Of a stretch of DNA of 64,000 nt, positions 28,463 to 38,028 are shown in pieces. Below the pieces are notes generated by a model, which did no database searches, had not been told where the DNA came from, and saw nothing but the letters and a program-made list of their open reading frames with translations. Within the stretch, counting starts at the first letter, position 1; each line of letters opens with the position of its first letter. Location: positions 186,001 to 250,000 of the forward strand of contig NZ_JADKRW010000004.1 in assembly GCF_015350995.1 (NCBI RefSeq), given 5' to 3'. This stretch comes from Curtobacterium sp. VKM Ac-1393 (GTDB lineage: Bacteria; Actinomycetota; Actinomycetes; Actinomycetales; Microbacteriaceae). Position numbers and translations under genes: made by a program.

Positions 28463-28759
28463 TCAGTTGACGACGACCGCGAGGACGTCGCGGGCCGACA
28501 GGACCAGCAGGTCCTCGCCCGAGTACTTGACCTCGGTTCCGCCGTACTTGGAGTAGATGACCTTGTCACCCACGGCCACGTCCAGCGGGACGCGGTTGCC
28601 GTTGTCGTCGATGCGACCGGGGCCCACGGCGACGACCTCGCCCTCCTGGGGCTTCTCCTTCGCGGTGTCGGGGATGACCAGACCAGATGCGGTGGTCTGC
28701 TCTGCCTCGACCTGGCGGATGACGATGCGATCCTCGAGCGGCTTGATGCTGACGGCCAC
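28463..28759 (-). CDS. groES: Co-chaperonin GroES
   Basis: The 98-residue protein caps the GroEL chamber. It shows the GroES sequence [19 protein letters not shown] with the mobile loop, then [20 protein letters not shown] and [17 protein letters not shown]. It starts at GTG 28759 with an AGAGG ribosome site. No groEL follows: the next minus-strand gene is rarD after a terminator, so groES is encoded alone, as in many actinobacteria. Two CIRCE sites and a well-formed promoter lie upstream. Confidence 0.97.
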   Translation of the reverse strand: MAVSIKPLEDRIVIRQVEAEQTTASGLVIPDTAKEKPQEGEVVAVGPGRIDDNGNRVPLDVAVGDKVIYSKYGGTEVKYSGEDLLVLSARDVLAVVVN

Positions 28760-28807
28760 GGTGACCTCTTCTTTCTCGGTACGGACTCGGTACAGATGAA
28801 AACCGGG

Positions 28808-28834
28808 TTGGCACTACGCAGAGGAGAGTGCCAA
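28808..28834. promoter_or_regulatory. CIRCE element 1 (HrcA operator)
   Basis: TTGGCACTA-9 nt-GAGTGCCAA, a near-perfect CIRCE inverted repeat, lies downstream of the groES -10 box in the untranslated leader. HrcA binding would block transcription until heat shock. Confidence 0.85.
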
Positions 28835-28839
28835 CGCCA

Positions 28840-28868
28840 ACTCTAGGGGGCCATTGGCACTCGGTCAA
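28840..28868 (-). promoter_or_regulatory. groES sigma-70-type promoter
   Basis: On the minus strand TTGACC (-35), a 17-base spacer and TAGAGT (-10) match the housekeeping consensus, about 80 bases upstream of GTG 28759. CIRCE element 2 covers the -35 and the spacer. Confidence 0.75.
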
Positions 28869-28880
28869 TCCGAGTGCCAG
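28854..28880. promoter_or_regulatory. CIRCE element 2 (HrcA operator)
   Basis: TTGGCACTC-9 nt-GAGTGCCAG is an almost perfect CIRCE copy overlapping the -35 box of groES. It lies in the divergent gap before the methyltransferase gene at 28920. Confidence 0.85.
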
Positions 28881-28919
28881 CACGTCGGGAGAACACCCAG
28901 CACCTGGGAGGATCGGGGC

Positions 28920-30110
28920 ATGGAAGCCGCCGAACTCGCCGCACTGCTGACCCCCGACGGGATGGCCCTGCTCGACCGTACCCCCGGCGTCTCGGACGGC
29001 GGCGAGATCGTCCGCGTGGTGTCACGGCTGCGCGCCGAGGGACACGATCCCCGACTGGTCGCCGCCGTGCTGACCCAGGCGAAGCTCCGGCTCAAGGCGC
29101 GTGGCAAGTTCGGCGACTTCGCGGGACGCATGCTCTTCACCGAGGCCGGGCTCGAGCAGGCCACGCGCCTGCAGGTCGCCGCGCAGCACGCCGGGCGCTT
29201 CGCCGGTGCCGGGTTGACCCGCGTCGCCGACCTCGGGTGCGGCATCGGCGGCGACGCGATGGCGATGGCCGCGCTCGACCTCGACGTCACCGCGGTCGAC
29301 CGCGACGAGGTGACCGCGGCGGTCGCGACTCACAACCTGGCGCTGTGGCCGAACGCGCGGGTCGAACTCGGTGACGCAGCGACCTTCGACCTCGGCTCGG
29401 TGGACGGCGTGTGGATGGACCCGGCCCGCCGGACGAGCGGCCACTCCGACACCCGCCGCCTGGCCGACCCGGACGACTGGTCGCCCTCACTCGACACCGT
29501 GTTCGCGGCCGCCACGCACACCCCGACCGGCGTGAAGCTCGGCCCTGGGATCGACCGCGACCTGATCCCCGACACCGCCGAGGCGCAGTGGACGTCCGTC
29601 GACCGCGAGGTCGTCGAACTCGCACTGTGGTTCGGACCCCTCGCCCGACCGGGGGTCCGCCGAGCGGCGACGGTGATCGGTGCGCACGGACTCGCCGAGA
29701 TGACCGGCCCCGCGGACGCCGAGGACGCCGAGGTCGGGCCGCTCGGCGCCTACCTGTACGAGCCGGACGGCGCCGTGATCCGCGCTCGGCTCATCGGGGA
29801 CCTGGCACGCGAGCTCGACGGCCACATGCTGTCCGACGGCATCGCCTACGTGACGTCCGACCGCGCCGCGACCACACCCTTCGCCCAGGGCTTCCGGGTG
29901 CTGGACACCATGCCGCTCGACGTCAAGCGACTGGCAGCACGGCTCGCCGCGGACGGCATCGGCACCGTCGAGATCAAGAAGCGCGGTGTGGACGTCGATC
30001 CCGCACAGTTCCGCAAGCGGCTTCGTCTGCGCGGGACCGGTCGTGTCACGCTGGTGCTCACCCGGCTCGAGGGCCGGCACACCGCGATCCTGTGCGAACG
30101 GCTCAGCTGA
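28920..30110 (+). CDS. Class I SAM-dependent methyltransferase with THUMP-like domain
   Basis: The 396-residue protein has an N-terminal helical region, a Rossmann methyltransferase core with SAM motif VADLGCGIGGDAMAMA, the acidic strand DVTAVDRDE and a motif IV-like WMDPARRT, and a C-terminal THUMP-like domain (about 330-396). Family members are annotated as RNA or DNA methyltransferases; the target is unknown. ATG 28920 follows GGGAGGAT. The end overlaps the convergent DUF4190 gene by eight bases. Confidence 0.85.
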   Translation: MEAAELAALLTPDGMALLDRTPGVSDGGEIVRVVSRLRAEGHDPRLVAAVLTQAKLRLKARGKFGDFAGRMLFTEAGLEQATRLQVAAQHAGRFAGAGLTRVADLGCGIGGDAMAMAALDLDVTAVDRDEVTAAVATHNLALWPNARVELGDAATFDLGSVDGVWMDPARRTSGHSDTRRLADPDDWSPSLDTVFAAATHTPTGVKLGPGIDRDLIPDTAEAQWTSVDREVVELALWFGPLARPGVRRAATVIGAHGLAEMTGPADAEDAEVGPLGAYLYEPDGAVIRARLIGDLARELDGHMLSDGIAYVTSDRAATTPFAQGFRVLDTMPLDVKRLAARLAADGIGTVEIKKRGVDVDPAQFRKRLRLRGTGRVTLVLTRLEGRHTAILCERLS

Positions 30111-30750
30111 GGAACGCGCCGGTCCCCGAGTCGTAGCCGTAGTCGGAGTAGCCGGTGTGCCCGGCCACCGCGATGATGAAGACGAACACGACCCAGATCA
30201 GCCAGATGCCGGCCATCACCCAGCCGGCGATGATGCCGGTCAGGGCGAGCCCGCGACCGGCCTCACCGTTCTGCTTGATCTTGCCGAGTGCGACGTGGCC
30301 GAGGATCGCGCCGGCCGGGCCGAGCAGGATCGCGATGAACCACATCGGGATCGCGGCGAGGCCGAACACGATCGAAAGGATCGCCAGGGTGTTCGTCTTC
30401 GGGCGCTGCGCGTAGGGCTGGTACCCGGTCGGACCGTAGGCACCGGCGGGCGCGTAGGGCTGCTGCTGCTGCGGCTGCTGGCCGTACGGGTTCTGGCCCG
30501 GCTGCTGCTGGCCGTACGGGTTCTGCTGGCCGTACTGGTTCTGCGGCTGCTGCTGCTGCTGCGGAGCGGCGTACGGGTTCTGCTGGCCGTACGGCGGCTG
30601 CTGCGGCTGCCCGTAGGGGTTCGGCTGCTGCGGCGCCGCGTACGGGTTCTCCGGCGCCGGTGTCGCCTCGGGCTGTCCGCCCGTGGTGCCGCCCGTCGTC
30701 CCACCCGGCGTCGTCTCGCCCGGCTTCGGCCACTCGTTCTGATCGGACAC
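30103..30750 (-). CDS. DUF4190 membrane protein with Pro/Gln/Tyr-rich N-terminus
   Basis: The 215-residue protein has an N-terminal 120 residues of repeated NPYGQQ, QNPYAAPQ and NPYGQPQQ, a disordered tail, then two membrane helices in a DUF4190 module (LAILSIVFGLAAIPMWFIAILLG-type and the GIIAGWVMAGIWLIWVVFVF region). Such proteins are common in actinobacteria and have no fixed role. GTG 30750 is chosen because GAGAGGGG precedes it. Downstream in the same direction as tsaD. Confidence 0.82.
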   Translation of the reverse strand: MSDQNEWPKPGETTPGGTTGGTTGGQPEATPAPENPYAAPQQPNPYGQPQQPPYGQQNPYAAPQQQQQPQNQYGQQNPYGQQQPGQNPYGQQPQQQQPYAPAGAYGPTGYQPYAQRPKTNTLAILSIVFGLAAIPMWFIAILLGPAGAILGHVALGKIKQNGEAGRGLALTGIIAGWVMAGIWLIWVVFVFIIAVAGHTGYSDYGYDSGTGAFLS

Positions 30751-30886
30751 CGTCCACCCCTCTCGGCGCCCGGTCTCTCCGACGCCCTCTGAATCCTCCC
30801 ACAGCCGCCCGACCGCCGACCGGGTCGGGGCCAGGCCGGTCCGGGGCACGGACGGTTCGGGCCCGGATGATTCGGGCCCCGACGGT

Positions 30887-31928
<1,042 letters not shown>

Positions 31929-31942
<14 letters not shown>

Positions 31943-32480
31943 CGAGCGCCTCCTGTCCGATCGGGCCGACGGCCGACGTCGGCTGCACCGGATCGGCCGC
32001 GTCCGGCAGCTCCGCCCGCATCACCCACGCGTCGACGCCGTCCGGCTGGTAGTACCGCGGCCGGGTCGCGATGCGCTCGAACCCGAACGCCGCGTACATC
32101 GCCTGCGCGACGGGGTTGTCGGCACGGACCTCGAGGAACACCTCGTGCACGCCGCGACGACGGGCCTCGTCGAGGAGCTCGGAGAACAGCACACGTCCCA
32201 GTCCCTTGCCGCGCTGGTCGGCGGCGACGGCGATGGTCTGCACGTCGGCGACCGGGTTGCCCGCCAGCGAGGACAGCCCGGCGTACCCGACGACGAGTGG
32301 CACCGTGGTGTCGTCGACGGTCTCGATGACGATGTAGTACCCGTGCGGCGAGTACAGCTCACCGGACATCTGCGAGGCCGACCAGGCGTCCGTCGGGAAC
32401 GAGACGTGCTCGAGCCACATGATGTCGTCGAGGTCCTGCGGGTGCGCCCGCCGCAGGCGGAGACCGTCCGGCAGGGTCAC
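31929..32480 (-). CDS. rimI: Ribosomal protein alanine N-acetyltransferase RimI
   Basis: The 183-residue GNAT enzyme has the acetyl-CoA-binding signature [19 protein letters not shown] and the C-terminal [22 protein letters not shown]. RimI acetylates ribosomal protein S18, and in actinobacteria it usually sits between tsaB and tsaD, as here. It overlaps both neighbours. Confidence 0.93.
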
Positions 32481-33112
32481 TGCTTCACCCGTTTCGGCGC
32501 ACCCGGCACCGTGACGTCGGGTTCCCGCAGGTACAGGGGGGTGTCCTGGTCGAACCCCGCGCCGGACGCGAGCCGGCCTGCGGCGAGTGATCCGAGCCTC
32601 CAGGCAGGGATGGACAGGGCCGTCACGCGGTCCCAGCCCACGGCTTCGGGCCGGGAGGCACGGATCGCGTCGTCGAGATCGGCCGGCCTGGCGAGACCCG
32701 GACCTGCAACGCGCGTGCCGGTCTGGTCGTACGCGCTCCAGTAGACCTCGCGCCGGCGGGCGTCCGTCAGGACGACGAACGGTCCGACTCGTCGGCTGTC
32801 GCGCTCGTCGGCCGCGACCGCGTCATGGCTGACCAGCGGCAGTACGGGGACGCCGACCGCGGCGGCGAAGGTGCGCGCGGCGGCGATGCCGACGCGCAGG
32901 CCGGTGAACGGGCCGGGGCCCATGCCGGCGACGACGCCCGTGACGTCGGCGCCGGTGATGCCGGCCTCGGCGAGCACCTCGGCCAGGAACGGGCCGATCA
33001 CCTCGGCGTGCCGGCGGCTGTCCTCGGTGTCGCGGGTCGCGAGGGGCGTGCCGGTGGCCGGGTCGACGACGGCCACGGAGGTTCCGGCGGAGGTGTCGAT
33101 GGCGAGGAGCAC
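32477..33112 (-). CDS. tsaB: tRNA threonylcarbamoyladenosine biosynthesis protein TsaB
   Basis: The protein of about 211 residues from GTG 33112 (VLLAIDTSAGTSVAVVD) is the TsaD partner with an ASKHA fold; GMGPGPFTGLRVGIAAARTFA is the TsaB signature. It ends four bases into rimI. The frame is open further upstream, but similarity starts at this GTG; the ribosome site is weak. A Fic gene ends 31 bases upstream, which separates it from tsaE. Confidence 0.93.
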   Translation of the reverse strand: MLLAIDTSAGTSVAVVDPATGTPLATRDTEDSRRHAEVIGPFLAEVLAEAGITGADVTGVVAGMGPGPFTGLRVGIAAARTFAAAVGVPVLPLVSHDAVAADERDSRRVGPFVVLTDARRREVYWSAYDQTGTRVAGPGLARPADLDDAIRASRPEAVGWDRVTALSIPAWRLGSLAAGRLASGAGFDQDTPLYLREPDVTVPGAPKRVKQ

Positions 33113-33143
33113 CCGTCCATCGTAGGCGGGGCGGGGCGAGGGG

Positions 33144-34310
33144 TCAGTCCTCGTCGAGGCTGCCAGCGACCGCGTTCCAGATCTCGTCGGCACGCCAGCG
33201 CTCGCGACCGCCTCTGCCCGCTCGCCCGAGTGACCGTACCCAACCGTATTCCTCAGCCCGACGGAGCAACGCGGATGCCGTCGGCTGTGACACGCCGAGC
33301 GCTCTCCGGACCGACGCAACCGTGAGGACGGGGTTCTTGAAGATGACGTCGACGAGTCCGGGGAGGGCGGATCGCTCAGTACGGGCGGCGAGCCGGTACC
33401 GCTCACGGATCTCGACCAGCTTCCGGATCCGTTCCGCGCTGTCGTTGGCGCGAACCGTGACGGCCTCGGCGAAGAACTGGACCCATTCGTTCACCTCGCC
33501 CCGCTCTCGAACGGCCTGCAGACGCTCGTAGTACTCCGTGCGGTGCCGCTCGAAGTAGCCGGAGATGTGGAGGATGGGCGCCGGCAGGATTCCGTCTGCG
33601 ATCAGCGAGAACCCGATCAGGAGGCGCCCGATCCGGCCGTTGCCGTCGAGGAACGGGTGGATGGTCTCGAACTGGTAGTGCATCAGGGCGCACTTCACCG
33701 TGACCGACATCGACTCCAGTGGTGCGTTGACGAAACGCTCCCAGTCGTCGAGGTTCTCCGGAAGGTGGTCCTGGTGCGGCGGGATGAACCGTGCAGTCTC
33801 CGGTCGGGCGTTCGGAGATCCGATCCACACTGGTGAGCGACGAAGCTCACCGGGCGACTTCTCGTCTCCACGGACCTCCCGCATCAGGGTCTCGTGGAGC
33901 GAACAGATGAAACGTTGGGTGATGGGGAGATCTGCGAGGAGCGCCACTCCCTCGCGGGCGGCCCGGAGGTAGTTGTCCACCTCGCGGAGATCCTCGTCGA
34001 GGATCTCGTCGTCGTTCTCGACGCTGAGCACATCGCTCAGTGACGCCTGGGTTCCCTCGATGCGCGAGCTCGCCAGCGCCTCCTGCGCCATGGACGGGCC
34101 GAGCAGGAGTTCTGGTTCCTGGACGAGCTGCCCGAGCCCCGCGAGCCGACCGATCGCGATGTCCGCGCGGGACACTGCGGCGTTCGTCACCGGCTCGAGG
34201 ACGAGCTCCCGCGGCAACGGCGCGGGGAGGAAGTAGGCATGTGGCCACTCCGACAACGGACGGGTGGTCAGCGAGCCGAAGCGTTCTGATCGGAAGTCTT
34301 CTCGGCGCAT
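33144..34310 (-). CDS. Fic family protein (class II, N-terminal inhibitory helix)
   Basis: The 388-residue protein has the Fic motif HPFLDGNGRIGR at 218-229, complete with catalytic His218, and the inhibitory motif SSRIEG at 81-86 with Glu85 that blocks ATP until relieved. It would AMPylate a target protein. Residues about 320-380 form a winged helix (VASVRRALGVSQPTASALLRRAEEYG). This Fic-wHTH layout is widespread in bacteria. The coding sequence is visibly less GC-rich than its neighbours and it interrupts the tsaE-tsaB order, suggesting acquisition. Start ATG 34310 lacks a good ribosome site. Confidence 0.92.
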   Translation of the reverse strand: MRREDFRSERFGSLTTRPLSEWPHAYFLPAPLPRELVLEPVTNAAVSRADIAIGRLAGLGQLVQEPELLLGPSMAQEALASSRIEGTQASLSDVLSVENDDEILDEDLREVDNYLRAAREGVALLADLPITQRFICSLHETLMREVRGDEKSPGELRRSPVWIGSPNARPETARFIPPHQDHLPENLDDWERFVNAPLESMSVTVKCALMHYQFETIHPFLDGNGRIGRLLIGFSLIADGILPAPILHISGYFERHRTEYYERLQAVRERGEVNEWVQFFAEAVTVRANDSAERIRKLVEIRERYRLAARTERSALPGLVDVIFKNPVLTVASVRRALGVSQPTASALLRRAEEYGWVRSLGRAGRGGRERWRADEIWNAVAGSLDED

Positions 34311-34328
34311 CCTGTCATCATAAGCAAA

Positions 34329-34384
34329 GTGCCCGTTGGGTTATAAGTTCCAGCGGAACTTCCAAAGACTCACACGACGGGCAC
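34329..34384. promoter_or_regulatory. AT-rich nested inverted repeats upstream of fic
   Basis: GTGCCCGT (34329-34336) and ACGGGCAC (34377-34384) enclose AAGTTCC-AGC-GGAACTT (34345-34361) next to TTATAA, in one of the most AT-rich stretches of the window. This could be an autoregulatory operator for the Fic winged helix, or a terminator for the GNAT gene. Confidence 0.45.
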
Positions 34385-34419
34385 CGCAGTGGCACATCGC
34401 TGCGGTCGTTCCCCGCACG

Positions 34420-34893
34420 TCACTCTGCGAGTGCACGCGACCAGCCGACCTCGGCGGCGAGCTGCCCGGTCTCTCGGAACAGGCGCACCTGGTGCGTGTC
34501 GGCGAGCGCCGCTGCGAGTGCGTCGCGCTCAGCCGGTGCGAAACCGAGCGTCTGCCAGAACGGGCCCGACCGGCGAGAGAACAGCCAGGCGCGCCGCGCG
34601 CCGGCCGCGATCGCCTGATCGATCGCGAACCGCGCCAGCCGTGTGCCAGCTCCGGAACCACGATCGTGCGGTGCCACGGCCACACTCCGGATGAGGACGT
34701 GCTCGCCGTTGCCGCTCGCCTCGTACCCGGTGCTGCCGATCACGCGGCCCTCGTGGTCACGGTCGATCCAGAGCCGCACGGTCGGAGCGTCCAGTCCGGC
34801 CAGGGTCAGATCGGCTTCGACGAGGAACGCGCGGAGCGGTTCGACGTCGTCAGGGCTGACGGGCCGCAGGGTCAGAGCGAAACGCCCGCCCAC
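34420..34893 (-). CDS. GNAT family N-acetyltransferase
   Basis: The product of about 157 residues has the GNAT core: LTLRPVSPDDVEPLRAFL at the start, LIRSVAVAPHDRGSGAGTRLARFA as the acetyl-CoA loop, and FSRRSGPFWQTLGFAPAERD near the end. This pattern resembles ArsN2-like or amino-acid N-acetyltransferases. GTG 34893 overlaps the tsaE end by 22 bases; no better start is visible. Substrate unknown. Confidence 0.82.
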   Translation of the reverse strand: MGGRFALTLRPVSPDDVEPLRAFLVEADLTLAGLDAPTVRLWIDRDHEGRVIGSTGYEASGNGEHVLIRSVAVAPHDRGSGAGTRLARFAIDQAIAAGARRAWLFSRRSGPFWQTLGFAPAERDALAAALADTHQVRLFRETGQLAAEVGWSRALAE

Positions 34894-35387
34894 CGCGGGC
34901 CGGTCGCGGTGACCACGACACGGCGGGGCTCGTCGGGCACGTCGTCCGGGTCTGTGTCCTCGGCAGCGTCGGACCCGGCATCGGCCCCCGTCGCGCGGAC
35001 GATCTCGACGTCGAGCACGCTGTCGCTGATGCCGTCGACCATGCCGCGCCCCCACTCGACGACGACGATCGCCGCGTCCCAGTCGAGGTCGAGGTCGTCG
35101 AGTTCCACGGGGTCGGACAGCCGGTAGGCGTCGACGTGCACCAGGTCCGGGCCCGCGGTCGTGGGGTGCGTCCGGGCGAGGACGAAGGTCGGGCTCGACA
35201 CCTGGCCACGCGCGCCGAGGGCAGCACCGAGGCCGCGTGTCAGCGTCGTCTTGCCGGCGCCGAGCGGCCCGGTGAGCACGACGAGGTCACCGGCGCGCAG
35301 GACCGCGGCCAACCGTGCCCCGAGCTCCCCCATCGACTCGGTGCCGTCGACGGCGAGGTCGAGCAGGACGCGCGCCGAGCCGGTCAC
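34872..35387 (-). CDS. tsaE: tRNA threonylcarbamoyladenosine biosynthesis ATPase TsaE
   Basis: The 171-residue P-loop protein is required for t6A synthesis with TsaB and TsaD. It shows LTGPLGAGKTTLTRGLGAAL, SSPTFVLARTHP, HVDAYRLSDPVELDDLDLD and VVVEWGRGM, the TsaE pattern. GTG 35387 overlaps the stop of the upstream racemase (GTGA). The C-terminal third is more acidic than usual. Confidence 0.94.
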   Translation of the reverse strand: MTGSARVLLDLAVDGTESMGELGARLAAVLRAGDLVVLTGPLGAGKTTLTRGLGAALGARGQVSSPTFVLARTHPTTAGPDLVHVDAYRLSDPVELDDLDLDWDAAIVVVEWGRGMVDGISDSVLDVEIVRATGADAGSDAAEDTDPDDVPDEPRRVVVTATGPRWAGVSL

Positions 35388-36550
35388 GACCGGTCGCCCC
35401 GCAGGTACTCCCCGACGCGTCCTTCGATGTCGTGACCCTCGTAGAACCGTGGCACGCGGGGGCCGATGCGGCAGACGATCTCCTCGCCGATGGTGCCGAG
35501 CGACCGACCCCAGTCGAGCACGGTCATCTCGTCGTGCTCGCCGGTGCCGAACAACGTCACGGTGTCGCCGGTCTGCACGTCGTCGTCGCCGACGTCCACC
35601 AGGAACTGGTCCATGGCGACACGGCCCGCGATCGGGTAGCGCCTCCCGCCGATCGCGACCTCGATGTGGCCCTGTGCCAGACGGGGGACACCGTCCGCGT
35701 ACCCGACCGGCACGAGCGCCAGGGTGGTCTCCGAGGCGGTGCGGTACGTGTAGTCGTACGAGACACCGGTGTCGACGGGGACGCGCTTCGTCTTCGCGAC
35801 CGAGGCGGTCAGGGTCATCACGGGCTCGAGGCCGAGGTCGGCCGCCGAGACACCGTCGGCGCCGGGGATGCCGAACAGGTTCGCACCCATCCGGACCATG
35901 TCCTTGCGGAACTCCTTGCGCTCCAGACCCGCGAGCGAGGCGGCGACGTGCTCCATCGGGACGTCGAGCCCGAGGTCGTCGGCCTGCTCCACGGCGACAT
36001 CGAACAGCGCCACGGCGTCGGCGTCGTCCTGGTCCGAGGACTCCGCCAGGTGCGTGTACGCCGCGACGACCTCGATCCGGCCGGCGCGCTGGGCGTCGAT
36101 CGCGAGCGACACGAGCGCGGGCCAGTCGGACGGCGTCGCACCGTCGCGGTGCAGCCCCGAGTCGAACCCGAGGTGCACGCGGGCCGGACGCTGGTCGACT
36201 GCGTCGATGATGCGCTGCAGCTCGGCGGTGTTCGAGACACCGAGGTCCACCGCGGAGTCGATGGCGTCGCGGAAGTCGAGTGCGGGATCGTGCTGCCAGG
36301 TGAACAGGTGGACGTCCTCGCCGACACCGATCGACCGCAGGCGCAGGGCCGCGGGGACCGTCAGGACGCCGATCCACCGGATGCCGGCGTCCACTGCGGC
36401 GAGCGCGATCGGCTCGAGACCGTGGCCGTAGGCGTCGGCCTTCATGATCGCCATCACCGCGACGGGGTCCATCCACTCGCGGACCAGGTCGAGGTTCGCG
36501 CGGTAGGCGTCCAGGTCGATCCGTGCCTGGCGCAGGGGTGCGGAGCTCAC
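35384..36550 (-). CDS. Second alanine-racemase-family enzyme (divergent paralogue)
   Basis: The 388-residue fold-type III PLP racemase has Lys37 in MKADAYGHG, catalytic Tyr in VSYDYTYRT, GYADG and GRVAMDQF. Substrate-pocket regions differ from canonical Alr: the C-terminal GTINYEV region reads GTIGEEIV, and the position aligned with Bacillus Tyr354 is Pro (IGPRVPRF). HVAASLAGL and MGANLFGIPG replace the usual SNSSA and RPGIAVYGL. It overlaps the first racemase by four bases. Because Curtobacterium-type peptidoglycan contains D-ornithine, an ornithine or broad-specificity racemase is a reasonable inference. Confidence 0.88.
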   Translation of the reverse strand: MSSAPLRQARIDLDAYRANLDLVREWMDPVAVMAIMKADAYGHGLEPIALAAVDAGIRWIGVLTVPAALRLRSIGVGEDVHLFTWQHDPALDFRDAIDSAVDLGVSNTAELQRIIDAVDQRPARVHLGFDSGLHRDGATPSDWPALVSLAIDAQRAGRIEVVAAYTHLAESSDQDDADAVALFDVAVEQADDLGLDVPMEHVAASLAGLERKEFRKDMVRMGANLFGIPGADGVSAADLGLEPVMTLTASVAKTKRVPVDTGVSYDYTYRTASETTLALVPVGYADGVPRLAQGHIEVAIGGRRYPIAGRVAMDQFLVDVGDDDVQTGDTVTLFGTGEHDEMTVLDWGRSLGTIGEEIVCRIGPRVPRFYEGHDIEGRVGEYLRGDRS

Positions 36551-37650
36551 GTCGTCCTCCGGTGCACGCTGTGGCCGACCCGGGCGACCACCTCGTAGTT
36601 GATGGTGCCGATCGCGGCGGCCCAGTCCTCGACCGCGGGGTCGCCGTTCGCCGGGTCGCCCCAGAGCACGGCCTCGTCACCGACGCTCACGTCGGCGTCG
36701 CCGATGTCGACGTGCATCGCGTTCATCGCGACGCGGCCGACCACGGGGAACGTGCGGTCGCCGATGCGGACCGAGACCCGGTTGCCGAAGTCGCGGTCGA
36801 AGCCGTCGGCGTACCCGAGACCGATGACGGCGAGGCGGGTGTCCGTCGAGGCCCGCCACGTGTAGCCGTAGGACACGCCCTCGCCGGCGCGGACGACGAC
36901 GGTCCGCAGCACCGCGGCTGTGACGCGCATGGCGGGGCGGAGTCCGAGGTCGGCCGAGGTGCGGTCGGCGAACGGGCTCAGGCCGTACAGGGCCAGACCG
37001 ACGCGGGACAGGTCGCGGCGCGTCTCGGGAACGGCGATGCTCGCGGCACTCGCGGCGAGGTGCACGATCTCGGGCGCGATGCCGTTGGCAGCGAGTCCGT
37101 CGAGCGCCCGCTGCAGTGCGGCGTCCTGGTCGAGGTCGTCGGTGCGCGACGCGTTCGACAGGTGCGACATCAGGCCCTCGACGCGCGTGCGGTTGCCGCC
37201 CCGGGCCAGTGACCCGGCGGTCGCGAAGAGCTCGGCCCACTCGGACTCGACCGCGCCGTTGCGGCTCAGGCCGGTGTCGACGCAGAGGTGCACGGCGCGG
37301 ACCTCGGAGTCGGCGGCGGCGGACAGCTGCTCGACGCTCGACACCGCCGGGGTGATGTCGTACTGCGCTGCGCGACGGAAGTCCTCGTCGGGGGCGTGCA
37401 GCCACGCGAGGATCCGGACGCCCTCGTCGATGCCGCCCTGCCGGAGCGCGACGGCTTCGTCGATGTCCGCGACGCCGAGCCAGTCGGCACCGGCGTCGAC
37501 GAACGCGCGTGCGGCGTCGAGGGCACCGTGGCCGTAGGCGTTCGCCTTGACCACCGCGATGACGCCGGACGGAGCCACCTGCTCGGCGATCGTCGCGTAG
37601 TTCTCGATCAGCGCCTCACGATCGACCGTGATGCCGGTGAACGCACTCAC
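36547..37650 (-). CDS. alr: Alanine racemase
   Basis: The 367-residue enzyme interconverts L- and D-alanine for peptidoglycan. PLP Lys35 lies in VVKANAYGHG and the catalytic Tyr in EGVSYGYTW; GLMSHLSNAS, YGLSPF and GTINYEVVARVG resemble mycobacterial Alr. One oddity is GRVAMNAMHVDIG where the family usually has G-R-x-C-M-D-Q. It overlaps acpS and the second racemase by four bases each. Confidence 0.92.
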   Translation of the reverse strand: MSAFTGITVDREALIENYATIAEQVAPSGVIAVVKANAYGHGALDAARAFVDAGADWLGVADIDEAVALRQGGIDEGVRILAWLHAPDEDFRRAAQYDITPAVSSVEQLSAAADSEVRAVHLCVDTGLSRNGAVESEWAELFATAGSLARGGNRTRVEGLMSHLSNASRTDDLDQDAALQRALDGLAANGIAPEIVHLAASAASIAVPETRRDLSRVGLALYGLSPFADRTSADLGLRPAMRVTAAVLRTVVVRAGEGVSYGYTWRASTDTRLAVIGLGYADGFDRDFGNRVSVRIGDRTFPVVGRVAMNAMHVDIGDADVSVGDEAVLWGDPANGDPAVEDWAAAIGTINYEVVARVGHSVHRRTT

Positions 37651-38021
37651 TTCGTTGTTCCCTCCAGGACCACGAACGCGGTCGCGATCCCTCCATCATG
37701 CGAGAGCGACAGGTGCACGCTCGTCACGCCACGCGCATCGGCCACCTGCCGCGCCTGCTGGTGCAGTGTCAGCGACGGGTTGCGCTGGTCGTCCGACACG
37801 ACCTCGAGGTCCTGCCAGCTGAGGCCGGCGCTCGACCCGAACGCCTTGATCAGCGCCTCTTTCGCGGCGAACCGCGCCGCGAGCGAGGCGACCGGACGGG
37901 GTTCGCCGTCACGGACCTGCTCGGACGGTGTGAACAACCGCGTCCGCATGGCCGGCGTGCGCGACAGCACCCGCTCGAACCGTTCCAGGTCCACCACGTC
38001 GACCCCGATGCCGATGATCAT
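37647..38021 (-). CDS. acpS: Holo-[acyl-carrier-protein] synthase
   Basis: The 124-residue AcpS transfers 4'-phosphopantetheine from CoA to ACP. It has the Mg-binding start IGIGVDVVDLERFERVL and the FAAKEALIKAFG helix, ending in HLSLSHDGGIATAFVVLE. It starts seven bases after glmS and overlaps alr, an arrangement common in actinobacteria. Confidence 0.95.
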   Translation of the reverse strand: MIIGIGVDVVDLERFERVLSRTPAMRTRLFTPSEQVRDGEPRPVASLAARFAAKEALIKAFGSSAGLSWQDLEVVSDDQRNPSLTLHQQARQVADARGVTSVHLSLSHDGGIATAFVVLEGTTK

Positions 38022-38028
38022 CGTGCGA

